From positions 69,645,501 through 69,709,500 of the forward strand of contig CM059582.1 of the NCBI GenBank assembly GCA_030407085.1: a stretch of 64,000 bases of DNA. The letters are read 5' to 3'. This stretch comes from Trichopria drosophilae (lineage: Eukaryota; Arthropoda; Insecta; Hymenoptera; Diapriidae). Under the pieces are notes generated by a model. The model was not told where the DNA came from, did no database searches, and was given only the letters and a program-made list of their open reading frames with translations. Positions within the stretch are counted from its first letter, which is position 1. Every line of letters begins with the position of its first letter. This document shows positions 9,527 to 22,564 of this stretch, piece by piece. The position numbers and the translations under genes are program-made.

Positions 9527-9953
9527 ATATTTTATTGTAAATTAATTTCGAAAGGTGTGTTCGAATACAAATTGATTGGAAATTATCACTACGTAGTCTG
9601 ATTTGAACTTTTCACTGACACGTACAAAAAGTCTAGTCGACGTTGAATTTCTTATTATTTAATTTTACCTTTATAAGCAACATAACTTAAACCAATCCGT
9701 TTGAAACAAATTCTTTTAAGTTTGTGAGACCAAAAAGTATTGAGATATATCATTTTAGATAAATTAAGGCGTGAACAGCATTTTTGGTCTTCGTGTTGAA
9801 CCAAACAGTTTTTATCAATACGATGCGAAGGTAATATTCACATTTACAATTAATATGATTCATTTCAGGAATTATTATTTCATTTCAGATATTTTATTGT
9901 AAATTAATTTCGAAAGGTGTGTTCGAATACAAATTTATTGGAAATGATCGCTA
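9527..9953 (+). repeat. Direct repeat of about 65 bp, copies 362 bp apart
   Basis: The copies at 9527-9592 and 9889-9953 share ATATTTTATTGTAAATTAAT, then TTCGAAAGGTGTGTTCGAAT, and differ at only a few sites. The second copy ends exactly where foldback element 2 begins. The sequence between them is unique and has no ORF. Confidence 0.8.
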
Positions 9954-10802
9954 CACGGAAAAAAATAGTACGTCGCTCCAGCCAGATTGCCCAGCTAAAA
10001 CAGCTTCCCACTGCCCAGCAGGTCGCGATGTAAGTCGCGAGTGAAGACGTAAAATGACAATTAAAATTCGAAATCCTTAAAATTTTTTTTTCTATAAATA
10101 GGTATACTTTTTTTATGTCTTTAAGAATATTTCTACATAATTTCTAGACGATGTGGTTATTTATATTATTTTTATATGATTTTTTTAAAGTCGTTAATAG
10201 TGAAAAAATCACTACTTTTTTCATTTTAAGGCTTCCGTATTGATTACCGTGTTAGATACGACAAAAATGCACTGAACCTTTTTTGTAGAGCACAAAATTT
10301 CCTACAAAAAAGTGAATGAGAGCCATAGTCTAATGTTAATAGATACGTCACGAATAAGATAACTATCTCTGTTCTAAAATTTCAATGATTTATTCAATAA
10401 TTTCCGATGTTTTTCATGCCGTACATATTAACATTAGAGTATGGCTCTCCGTGACTTTTTTGTAGGAAATTTTGTGCTCTACAAAAAAGGTTCAGTGCAT
10501 TTTTGTCGTATCTAACACGGTAATCAATACGGAAGCCTTAAAATGAAAAAAGTAGTGATTTTTTCACTATTAACGACTTTAAAAAATCATATAAAAATAA
10601 TATAAATAACTACATCGTCTAGAAATTATGTAGAAATATTCTTAAAGACATAAGAAAAGTATACGCCTATTTATAGAAAATATAAATTTGAGGATTTCGA
10701 ATTTTAATTGTCATTTTACGTGTTTACTCGCGATCTGCTGGACAGTGGGGAGATATTTTAGCTGGACAATCTCGCTGGAGCGACGTTCTATTTTTTTCCG
10801 TG
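9954..10802. mobile_element. Foldback/MITE-like element 2 with arms of about 390 bp
   Basis: The arms 9955-10347 and 10421-10802 are reverse complements with a few mismatches and small indels. They are separated by an AT-rich loop of about 73 bp. The ends read ACACGGAAAAAAATAG and enclose GCTCCAGC-type sequence just inside. No ORF of transposase type fits, so the element is non-autonomous. No convincing target-site duplication is seen: the left flank is ATGATCGCT and the right flank is GGAGGCTTT. The ACACGGA end resembles that of foldback element 1. Confidence 0.8.
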
Positions 10803-10851
10803 TGGAGGCTTTACGGATATTAACCATCCTTCGTCATACGAAATTAGATAA

Positions 10852-10930
10852 GAGCGAGCGTTGCGTGGTGGTTAAGGCGTTAGCGTAGTAAGCGAAAGAC
10901 CCGGGTTCGATTCCCCAACGGGGCGAGCGT
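10852..10930 (+). other. tRNA-like sequence (tRNA-derived SINE head)
   Basis: GTGGTGGTTAAGGCG resembles a type II tRNA D arm and A box, and GGTTCGATTCC (10904-10914) is a perfect B box. A T-rich run follows from 10930. The acceptor and T stems do not close well. The word GAGCGTT occurs just before the head, just after the B box and again near 10950, which may reflect terminal duplication. A tRNA-derived repeat is more likely than an active tRNA gene. Confidence 0.5.
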
Positions 10931-11137
10931 TTTTCTTATTTGTTTTCGAGCGTTACTAACTTATTTGCGATCGTTAAGCAACAAAAGTAGCAAAAGATAA
11001 CAAAACTTCATTTTCACATGAAATTACATATAATCGTATAATACATATAACAGCGAATTTACATAATTTAAAAAAATATGACGATAATCCTCAAAATTTG
11101 CTTCGTTTTTTTTAAATTTATTATTTATTTAGATCAC
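10931..11137. other. AT-rich spacer, nothing recognised
   Basis: No ORF, repeat or RNA motif stands out. It may be the body or tail of the preceding tRNA-like element. Confidence 0.5.
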
Positions 11138-11216
11138 GAAGCTTCCCATGCCAGATCTGGGCCCGGTCTGGGCCAAACCGGGGAGCGCCCAAACCGGGGC
11201 CCGGTCGGGGGCGGCG
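11138..11216. repeat. GC-rich mini-repeat block, right edge of the insert
   Basis: GATCTGGGCCCGGTCTGGGCC and two copies of CCAAACCGGGG mark a GC-rich block related in composition and words (GATCTGGGCCCG, CCCGGTCGGG) to 9105-9366. It lies immediately before the satellite resumes at about 11228. Confidence 0.7.
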
Positions 11217-11227
11217 TTACATTTGGT

Positions 11228-12855
11228 ACAACTGTTTGATATAAGGAAAATATGGTTTTGAACAAATTTGCGACGGAATCATTATTTAAATAATCATTCT
11301 TTATAACTATTGCTGTAAAATGCTCATAATTTGTGCTGGATATTCTTTATAAAGATCAAATTTTGCATACTCTTTAAATATACAGTTTGAAATAAGGAAA
11401 ATAACGTTTTGAAACAATTCGCGACGGAATCATTGTTTAAATAATCATTATTTATAACGATTTCTGGTAACTTATTCAGCAAATTCTTTACAAAGTTCAA
11501 ATTTTTATGACTCTTTAAAAATGCTGTATGAAATAAGGAAAATATCGCAATGAAACAATTCGCGACGGAATTATTGATTAAATAATCATTATTTATAACG
11601 ATTTCTGGTAACTTGTGTAGGAAATTCTTTATAAAGATCAAATTTTGCATACTCTTTGAAAATACTGTTTGCAATAAGAAAAATATGGTTTTGAAACAAT
11701 TAGCGACGGAACCATTGTTTAAATAATCATAATTTCTAACGATTTCTGGTAACTTGTATAGGAAATTCTTTATAAAGATCAAATTTTGCATACTCTTTAA
11801 AAATACTGATTGAAATAAGGAAAATATCGTTTTGAAACAATTAGCGATGGATTCATTGTTTAAATAATCATTCTTTATAACTATTTCTGGTAACTTGTGT
11901 AGGAAATTCTTTATAAAGATCAAATTTTGCATAATCTTTAAAAATACTGTTTAAAATAAGGAAAATATTGTTTTGAAACAATTAGCGGTGGAATCATTGT
12001 TTAAATGATCATTATTTAGAACTAATGCTGTAAAATGCGAATAATTTGTGCAGGAAATTCTTTATAAAGATCAAATGTTGCATACTCTTTAAAAATACTG
12101 TTTGAAATAATGAAAATAACGTTTTAAAACAATTCGCGACGGAATAATTGTTTAAATAATAATTATTTATAACGATTTCTGGTAACTTGTTTAGAAAATT
12201 CTTTCGAAAGTTCAATTTATGAATACAGTTCAAAAATACTGTTTGAAATAAGGAAAATATGGTTTTGAAAAAATTTGCGACGGAATCATTATTTAAATAA
12301 TCATTCTTTATAACAATTTCTGTAAAATGCGCACAATTTGTACAGGAAATACTTTATGAAGATCAAATTTTGCATGCTCTTTAAAAATACTGTTTAAAAT
12401 AAGGGAAATAACGTTTTGAAACAATTCGCGACGGAATCATCGTTTAAAACGATTTCTGGTAACTTATGCAGCAAATTCTTTACAATGTTCAAATTTTTAT
12501 GACTCTTTAAAAATGCTGTATGAAATAAGGAAAATATCGCATTGAAACAATTCGCGACGGAATTATTGATTAAATAATCATTATTTCTAACGATTTCTGG
12601 TAACTTGTATAGGAAATTCTTTATAAAGATCAAATTTTGCATACTCTTTAAAAATACTGTTTGCAATAAGAAAAATATGGTTTTGAAACAATTAGCGACG
12701 AAACCATTGTTTAAATAATCATAATTTTTAACGATTTCTCGTAACTTGTGTAGGAAATTCTTTATAAAGATCAAATTTTGCATACTCTTTAAAAATACTG
12801 TTTAAAATAAGGAAAATAACGTTTTGAAACAATTCGCGACGGAATAATTGTTTAA
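11228..12855 (-). repeat. Satellite higher-order block, copy 1
   Basis: This block recurs at 20095-21722 (offset 8867) and, for its first ~1.4 kb, at offset 4144 (from about 15394). Divergence from copy 3 starts near 12856, where AAATAATAATTATTT replaces AAATAATCATTCTTT. The array restarts here mid-monomer after the insert. Confidence 0.75.
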
Positions 12856-14699
12856 ATAATAATTATTTATATCGATTTCTGGTAACTTGTGTAGGAAATT
12901 CTTTCTAAAGTTCAATTTATGAAAACAGTCCAAAAATACTGTTTGAAATAAGGAAAATATGGTTTTGAAAAAATTTGCAACGGAATCATTATTTAAATAA
13001 TCATTCTTTATAACTATTGCTGTAAAATGCTCATAATTTGTGCAGGATATTCTTTATAAAGATCAAATTTTGCATACTCTTTGAAAATACTGTTTGAAAT
13101 AAGGAAAATATCGTTTTGAAACCATTAGCGATGGAATCATTGTTTAAATAATCATTCTTTATAACTATTTCTGATAAGTTGTGTAGGAAATTCTTTATAA
13201 AAATCAAATTTTGCATACTCTTTAAAAATACTGTTTGAAATAAGGAAAATATGGTTTTGAAACAATTAGCGGTGGAATCATTGTTTAAATGATCATTAAT
13301 TAGAACTAATGCTGTAAAATGCGTATAATTTGTACAGGAAATTCTTTATAAAGATCAAATTTTGCATACTCTTTGAAAATACTGTTTGAAATAAGGTAAA
13401 CAACGTTTTGAAACAATTAGCGAACGAATCAATGTTTAAATAATCATTCTTTATAACTATTTCTGATAAGTTGTGTAGGAAATTCTTTATAAAGATCAAA
13501 TTTTGCATACTCTTCAAAAATACTGTTTGAAATAATGAAAATAACGTTTTAAAACAATTCGCGACGGAATAATTGTTTAAATAATAATTATTTATAACGA
13601 TTTCTGGTAACTTGTTTAGAAAATTCTTTCGAAAGTTCAATTTATGAATACAGTTCAAAAATACTGTTTGAAATAAGGAAAATATGGTTTTGAAAAAATT
13701 TGCAACGGAATCATTATTTAAATAATCATTCTTTATAACTATTGCTGTAAAATGCTCATAATTTGTGCAGGATATTCTTTATAAAGATCAAATTTTGCAT
13801 ACTCTTTGAAACTACTGTTTGAAATAAGGAAAATATCGTTTTGAAACCATTAGCGATGGAATCATTGTTTAAATAATCATTCTTTATAACTATTTCTGAT
13901 AAGTTGTGTAGGAAATTCTTTATAAAGATCAAATTTTGCATACTCTTTAAAAATGCTGTTTGAAATAAGGAAAATATGGTTTTGAAACAATTAGCGGTGG
14001 AATCATTGTTTAAATGATCATTAATTAGAACTAATACTGTAAAATGCGTATAATTTGTACAGGAAATTCTTTATAAAGATCAAATTTTGCATACTCTTCA
14101 AAAATACTGTTTGAAATAAGGAAAATATGGTTTTGAAAAAATTTGAAACGGAATCATTATTTAAATAATCATTCTTTATAACTATTGCTGTAAAATGCTC
14201 ATAATTTGTGCTGCATATTCTTTATAAAGATAAAATTTTGCATACTCTTTAAAAATACTGTTTGAAATAAGGAAAATATTGTTTTGAAACAATTAGCGGT
14301 GGAATCATTGTTTAAATGATCATTAATTAGAACTAATGCTGTAAAATGCGTATAATTTGTACAGGAAATTCTTTATAAAGATCAAATTTTGCATACTCTT
14401 TAAAAATACTGTTTAAAATAAGGGAAATAACGTTTTGAAACAATTCGCGACGGAATCATTGTTTAAAACGATTTCTGGTAACTTATGCAGCAAATTCTTT
14501 ACAAAGTTCAAATTTTTATGACTCTTTAAAAATGCTGTATGAAGTAAGGAAAATATCGCATTGAAACAATTCGCGACGGAATTATTGATTAAATAATCAT
14601 TATTTATAACGATTTCTGGTAACTTGTGTAGGAAATTCTTTATAAAGATCAAATTTTGCATACTCTTTAAAAATACTGTTTGCAATAAGAAAAATATGA

Positions 14700-16413
14700 T
14701 TTTGAAACAATTAGCGGTGGAATCATTGTTTAAATGATCATTAATTAGAACTAATGCTGTAAAATGCGTATAATTTGTACAGGAAATTCTTTATAAAGAT
14801 CAAATTTTGCATACTCTTTAAAAATACTGTTTAAAATAAGGGAAATAACGTTTTGAAACAATTCGCGACGGAATCATTGTTTAAAACGATTTCTGGTAAC
14901 TTATGCAGCAAATTCTTCACAAAGTTCAAATTTTTATGACTCTTTAAAAATGCTGTATGAAGTAAGGAAAATATCGCATTGAAACAATTCGCGACGGAAT
15001 TATTGATTAAATAATCATTATTTATAACGATTTCTGGTAACTTGTGTAGGAAATTCTTTATAAAGATCAAATTTTGCATACTCTTTAAAAATACTGTTTG
15101 CAATAAGAAAAATATGATTTTGAAACAATTAGCGGTGGAATCATTGTTTGAATAATCATAATTTATAACGATTTCTGATAACTTGTGTAGGAAATTCTTT
15201 ATAAAGATCAAATTTTGCATACTCTTTAAAAATACTGTTTGAAATAAGGAAAATATCGTTTTGAAAGAATTAACGATGGAATCATTGTTTAAATAATCAA
15301 TCTTTGTAACTATTTCTGATAAGTTGTGTAGGAAATTCTTTATAAAGATCAAATTATGCATACTCTTTAAAAAGACTGTTTGAAATAAGGAAAATATGGT
15401 TTTGAACAAATTTGCGACGGAATCATTATTTAAATAATCATTCATTATAACTATTGCTGTAAAATGCTCATAATTTGTGCTGGATATTCTTTATAAAGAT
15501 CAAATTTTGCATACTCTTTAAAAATACAGTTTGAAATAAGGAAAATAACGTTTTGAAACAATTCACGACGGAATCATTGTTTAAATAATCATTATTTATA
15601 ACGATTTCTGGTAACTTATGCAGCAAATTCTTTACAAAGTTCAAATTTTTATGACTCTTTAAAAATGCTGTATGAAATAAGGAAAATATCGCAATGAAAC
15701 AATTCGCGACGGAATTATTGATTAAATAATCATTATTTATAACGATTTCTGGTAACTTGTGTAGGAAATTCTTTATAAAGATCAAATTTTGCATACTCTT
15801 TGAAAATACTGTTTGCAATAAGAAAAATATGGTTTTGAAACAATTAGCGACGGAACCATTGTTTAAATAATCATAATTTCTAACGATTTCTGGTAACTTG
15901 TATAGGAAATTCTTTATAAAGATCAAATTTTGCATACTCTTTAAAAATACTGATTGAAATAAGGAAATTATCGTTTTGAAACAATTAGCGATGGATTCAT
16001 TGTTTAAATAATCATTCTTTATAACTATTTCTGGTAACTTGTGTAGGAAATTCTTTATAAAGATCAAATTTTGCATAATCTTTAAAAATACTGTTTAAAA
16101 TAAGGAAAATATTGTTTTGAAACAATTAGCGGTGGAATCATTGTTTAAATGATCATTATTTAGAACTAATGCTGTAAAATGCGAATAATTTGTGCAGGAA
16201 ATTCTTTATAAATATCAAATGTTGAATACTCTTTAAAAATACTGTTTGAAATAATGAAAATAACGTTTTAAAACAATTCGCGACGGAATAATTGTTTAAA
16301 TAATAATTATTTATAACGATTTCTGGTAACTTGTTTAGAAAATTCTTTCGAAAGTTCAATTTATGAATACAGTTCAAAAATACTGTTTGAAATAAGGAAA
16401 ATATGGTTTTGAA
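14700..16413 (-). repeat. Satellite higher-order block, copy 2
   Basis: This ~1.7-kb block matches 22565-24278 (offset 7865) and 25853-27566 (offset 11153) almost base for base. The match to the 25.8-kb copy continues to about 17354/28507, apart from a 2-bp deletion near 28337. Confidence 0.8.
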
Positions 16414-19400
16414 AAAATTTGCGACGGAATCATTATTTAAATAATCATTCTTTATAACAATTTCTGTAAAATGCGCACAATTTGTACAGGAAATACTTTA
16501 TGAAGATCAAATTTTGCATGCTCTTTAAAAATACTGTTTAAAATAAGGGAAATAACGTTTTGAAACAATTCGCGACGGAATCATCGTTTAAAACGATTTC
16601 TGGTAACTTATGCAGCAAATTCTTTACAATGTTCAAATTTTTATGACTCTTTAAAAATGCTGTATGAAATAAGGAAAATATCGCATTGAAACAATTCGCG
16701 ACGGAATTATTGATTAAATAATCATTATTTCTAACGATTTCTGGTAACTTGTATAGGAAATTCTTTATAAAGATCAAATTTTGCATACTCTTTAAAAATA
16801 CTGTTTGCAATAAGAAAAATATGGTTTTGAACAAATTTGCGACGGAATCATTATTTAAATAATCATTCATTATAACTATTGCTGTAAAATGCTCATAATT
16901 TGTGCTGGATATTCTTTATAAAGATCAAATTTTGCATACTCTTTAAAAATACAGTTTGAAATAAGGAAAATAACGTTTTGAAACAATTCACGACGGAATC
17001 ATTGTTTAAATAATCATTATTTATAACGATTTCTGGTAACTTATGCAGCAAATTCTTTACAAAGTTCAAATTTTTATGACTCTTTAAAAATGCTGTATGA
17101 AATAAGGAAAATATCGCAATGAAACAATTCGCGACGGAATTATTGATTAAATAATCATTATTTATAACGATTTCTGGTAACTTGTGTAGGAAATTCTTTA
17201 TAAAGATCAAATTTTGCATACTCTTTGAAAATACTGTTTGCAATAAGAAAAATATGGTTTTGAAACAATTAGCGACGGAACCATTGTTTAAATAATCATA
17301 ATTTCTAACGATTTCTGGTAACTTGTATAGGAAATTCTTTATAAAGATCAAATTTTGCATAATCTTTAAAAATACTGTTTAAAATAAGGAAAATATTGTT
17401 TTGAAACAATTAGCGGTGGAATCATTGTTTAAATGATCATTATTTAGAACTAATGCTGTAAAATGCGAATAATTTGTGCAGGAAATTCTTTATAAATATC
17501 AAATGTTGAATACTCTTTAAAAATACTGTTTGAAATAATGAAAATAACGTTTTAAAACAATTCGCGACGGAATAATTGTTTAAATAATAATTATTTATAA
17601 CGATTTCTGGTAACTTGTTTAGAAAATTCTTTCGAAAGTTCAATTTATGAAAACAGTCCAAAAATACTGTTTGAAATAAGGAAAATATGGTTTTGAAAAA
17701 ATTTGCAACGGAATCATTATTTAAATAATCATTCTTTATAACTATTGCTGTAAAATGCTCATAATTTGTGCAGGATATTCTTTATAAAGATCAAATTTTG
17801 CATACTCTTTGAAAATACTGTTTGAAATAAGGAAAATATCGTTTTGAAACCATTAGCGATGGAATCATTGTTTAAATAATCATTCTTTATAACTATTTCT
17901 GATAAGTTGTGTAGGAAATTCTTTATAAAAATCAAATTTTGCATACTCTTTAAAAATACTGTTTGAAATAAGGAAAATATGGTTTTGAAACAATTAGCGG
18001 TGGAATCATTGTTTAAATGATCATTATTTAGAACTAATGCTGTAAAATGTAATTTGTACAGGAAATTCTTTATAAAGATCAAATTTTGCATACTCTTTAA
18101 AAATACTGTTTGAAATAAGGTAAATATGGTTTTGAAACAATTAGCGAACGAATCAATGTTTAAATAATCATTCTTTATAACGATTTCTGGTAACTTGTAT
18201 AGGAAATTCTTTATAAAGATCAAATTTTGGATACTCTTTAAAAATACTGTTTGAAATAAGGAAAATAACGTTTTGAAACAATTCCCGACGGAATAATTGT
18301 TTAAATAATAATTATTTATAACCATTTCTGGTAACTTGTTTAGGAAATACTTTCTAAAGTTCAATTTATGAAAACAGTCCAAGAATACTGTTTGAAATAA
18401 GGAAAATATGGTTTTGAAAAAATTTGCAACGGAATCATTATTTAAATAATCATTCTTTATAACTATTGCTGTAAAATGCTCATAATTTGTGCAGGATATT
18501 CTTTATAAAGATCAAATTTTGCATACTCTTTGAAAATACTGTTTGAAATAAGGAAAATATCGTTTTGAAACCATTAGCGATGGAATCATTGTTTAAATAA
18601 TCATTCTTTATAACTATTTCTGATAAGTTGTGTAGGAAATTCTTTATAAAGATCAAATTTTGCATACTCTTTAAAAATGCTGTTTGAAATAAGGAAAATA
18701 TGGTTTTGAAACAATTAGCGGTGGAATCATTGTTTAAATGATCATTAATTAGAACTAATACTGTAAAATGCCTATAATTTGTACAGGAAATTCTTTATAA
18801 AGATCAAATTTTGCATACTCTTTAAAAATACTGTTTGCAATAAGAAAAATATGGTTTTGAAACAATTAGCGACGGAACCGTTGTTTAAATAAACATAATT
18901 TATAACGATTTCTGGTAACTTGTGTAGGAAATTCTTTATAAAGTTCAAATTTTGCATACTCTTTGAAAATACTGTTTGCAATAAGAAAAATATGGTTTTG
19001 AAACAATTAGCGACGGAATCATTGTTTAAATAATAATTATTTATAACGATTTCTGTAAAATGCGTATAATTTGTACAGGAAATTCTTTATAAAGATCAAA
19101 TTTTGCATACTCTTTAAAAATACTGTTTAAAATAAGGAAAATAACGTTTTGAAACAATTCGCGACGGAATCATTGTTTAAATAATCATAACGATTTCTGG
19201 TAACTTATGCAGCAAATTCTTTACAAAGTTCAAATTTTTATGACTCTTTAAAAATGCTGTATGAAATAAGGAAAATATCGCATTGAAACAATTCGCGACG
19301 GAATTATTGATTAAATAATCATTATTTATAACGATTTCTGGTAACTTGTGTAGGAAATTCTTTATAAAGATCAAATTTTGCAAACTCTTTAAAAATACTG

Positions 19401-20094
19401 TTTGCAATAAGAAAAATATGGTTTTGAAACAATTAGCGACGGAACCATTGTTTAAATAAACATTAATTAGAACTAATGCTGTAAAATGCGTATAATTTGT
19501 ACAGGAAATTCTTTATAAAGATCAAATTTTGCATACTCTTTAAAAATACTGTTTAAAATAAGGGAAATAACGTTTTGAAACAATTCGCGACGGAATCATT
19601 GTTTAAAAACGATTTCTGGTAACTTATGTAGTAAATTCTTTACAAAGTTCAAATTTTTATGACTCTTTAAAAATACTGTTTGAAGTAAGGAAAATATCGC
19701 ATTGAAACAATTCGCGACGGAATTATTGATTAAATAATCATTATTTATAACGATTTCTGGTAACTTGTGTAGGAAATTCTTTATAAAGATCAAATTTTGC
19801 ATACTCTTTAAAAATACTGTTTGCAATAAGAAAAATATGATTTTGAAACAATTAGCGGTGGAATCATTGTTTAAATAATCATAATTTATAACGATTTCTG
19901 ATAACTTGTGTAGGAAATTCTTTATAAAGATCAAATTTTGCATACTCTTTAAAAATACTGTTTGAAATAAGGAAAATATCGTTTTGAAAGAATTAACGAT
20001 GGAATCATTGTTTAAATAATCAGTCTTTGTAACTATTTCTGATAAGTTGTGTAGGAAATTCTTTATAAAGATCAAATTTTGCATACTCTTTAAA

Positions 20095-21722
20095 AATACT
20101 GTTTGAAATAAGGAAAATATGGTTTTGAACAAATTTGCGACGGAATCATTATTTAAATAATCATTCATTATAACTATTGCTGTAAAATGCTCATAATTTG
20201 TGCTGGATATTCTTTATAAAGATCAAATTTTGCATACTCTTTAAAAATACAGTTTGAAATAAGGAAAATAACGTTTTGAAACAATTCACGACGGAATCAT
20301 TGTTTAAATAATCATTATTTATAACGATTTCTGGTAACTTATGCAGCAAATTCTTTACAAAGTTCAAATTTTTATGACTCTTTAAAAATGCTGTATGAAA
20401 TAAGGAAAATATCGCAATGAAACAATTCGCGACGGAATTATTGATTAAATAATCATTATTTATAACGATTTCTGGTAACTTGTGTAGGAAATTCTTTATA
20501 AAGATCAAATTTTGCATACTCTTTGAAAATACTGTTTGCAATAAGAAAAATATGGTTTTGAAACAATTAGCGACGGAACCATTGTTTAAATAATCATAAT
20601 TTCTAACGATTTCTGGTAACTTGTATAGGAAATTCTTTATAAAGATCAAATTTTGCATACTCTTTAAAAATACTGATTGAAATAAGGAAATTATCGTTTT
20701 GAAACAATTAGCGATGGATTCATTGTTTAAATAATCATTCTTTATAACTATTTCTGGTAACTTGTGTAGGAAATTCTTTATAAAGATCAAATTTTGCATA
20801 ATCTTTAAAAATACTGTTTAAAATAAGGAAAATATTGTTTTGAAAAAATTAGCGGTGGAATCATTGTTTAAATGATCATTATTTAGAACTAATGCTGTAA
20901 AATGCGAATAATTTGTGCAGGAAATTCTTTATAAATATCAAATGTTGAAAACTCTTTAAAAATACTGTTTGAAATAATGAAAATAACGTTTTAAAACAAT
21001 TCGCGACGGAATAATTGTTTAAATAATAATTATTTATAACGATTTCTGGTAACTTGTTTAGAAAATTCTTTCGAAAGTTCAATTTATGAATACAGTTCAA
21101 AAATACTGTTTGAAATAAGGAAAATATGGTTTTGAAAAAATTTGCGACGGAATCATTATTTAAATAATCATTCTTTATAACAATTTCTGTAAAATGCGCA
21201 CAATTTGTACAGGAAATACTTTATGAAGATCAAATTTTGCATGCTCTTTAAAAATACTGTTTAAAATAAGGGAAATAACGTTTTGAAACAATTCGCGACG
21301 GAATCATCGTTTAAAACGATTTCTGGTAACTTATGCAGCAAATTCTTTACAATGTTCAAATTTTTATGACTCTTTAAAAATGCTGTATGAAATAAGGAAA
21401 ATATCGCATTGAAACAATTCGCGACGGAATTATTGATTAAATAATCATTATTTCTAACGATTTCTGGTAACTTGTATAGGAAATTCTTTATAAAGATCAA
21501 ATTTTGCATACTCTTTAAAAATACTGTTTGCAATAAGAAAAATATGGTTTTGAAACAATTAGCGACGAAACCATTGTTTAAATAATCATAATTTTTAACG
21601 ATTTCTCGTAACTTGTGTAGGAAATTCTTTATAAAGATCAAATTTTGCATACTCTTTAAAAATACTGTTTAAAATAAGGAAAATAACGTTTTGAAACAAT
21701 TCGCGACGGAATAATTGTTTAA
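20095..21722 (-). repeat. Satellite higher-order block, copy 3
   Basis: This matches 11228-12855 at offset 8867. The shared features include the 126-bp monomer near 21300 and its GAATCATCGTTTAAAACG variant. It then switches to a different monomer order. Confidence 0.75.
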
Positions 21723-22564
21723 ATAATCATTCTTTATAACTATTTCTGATAAGTTGTGTAGGAAATTCTTTATAAAGATCAAATTTTGCATACTCTTTAA
21801 AAATGCTGTTTGAAATAAGGAAAATATGGTTTTGAAACAATTAGCGGTGGAATCATTGTTTAAATGATCATTAATTAGAACTAATACTGTAAAATGCGTA
21901 TAATTTGTACAGGAAATTCTTTATAAAGATCAAATTTTGCATACTCTTCAAAAATACTGTTTGAAATAAGGAAAATATGGTTTTGAAAAAATTTGCGACG
22001 GAATCATTATTTAAATAATCATTCTTTATAACTATTGCTGTAAAATGCTCATAATTTGTGCTGGATATTCTTTATAAAGATCAAATTTTGCGTACTCTTT
22101 AAAAATACTGTTTGAAATAAGGAAAATATTGTTTTGAAACAATGAGCGGTGGAATCATTGTTTAAATGATCATTATTTAGAACTAATGCTGTAAAATGCG
22201 TATAATTTGTACAGGAAATTCTTTATAAAGATCAAATTTTGCATACTCTTTAAAAATACTGTTTAAAATAAGGAAAATAACGTTTTGAAACAATTCGCGA
22301 CGGAATCATTGTTTAAATAATCATTATTTATAACGATTTCTGGTAACTTATGCAGCAAATTCTTTACAAAGTTCAAATTTTTATGACTCTTTAAAAATGC
22401 TGTATGAAGTAAGGAAAATATCGCATTGAAACAATTCGCGACGGAATTATTGATTAAATAATCATTATTTATAACGATTTCTGGTAACTTGTGTAGGAAA
22501 TTCTTTATAAAGATCAAATTTTGCATACTCTTTAAAAATACTGTTTGCAATAAGAAAAATATGA

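Noticed and set aside
10852..10930. Functional tRNA gene on the plus strand
   Set aside because: A good B box is present, but acceptor and T stems do not pair. It was kept only as tRNA-like.
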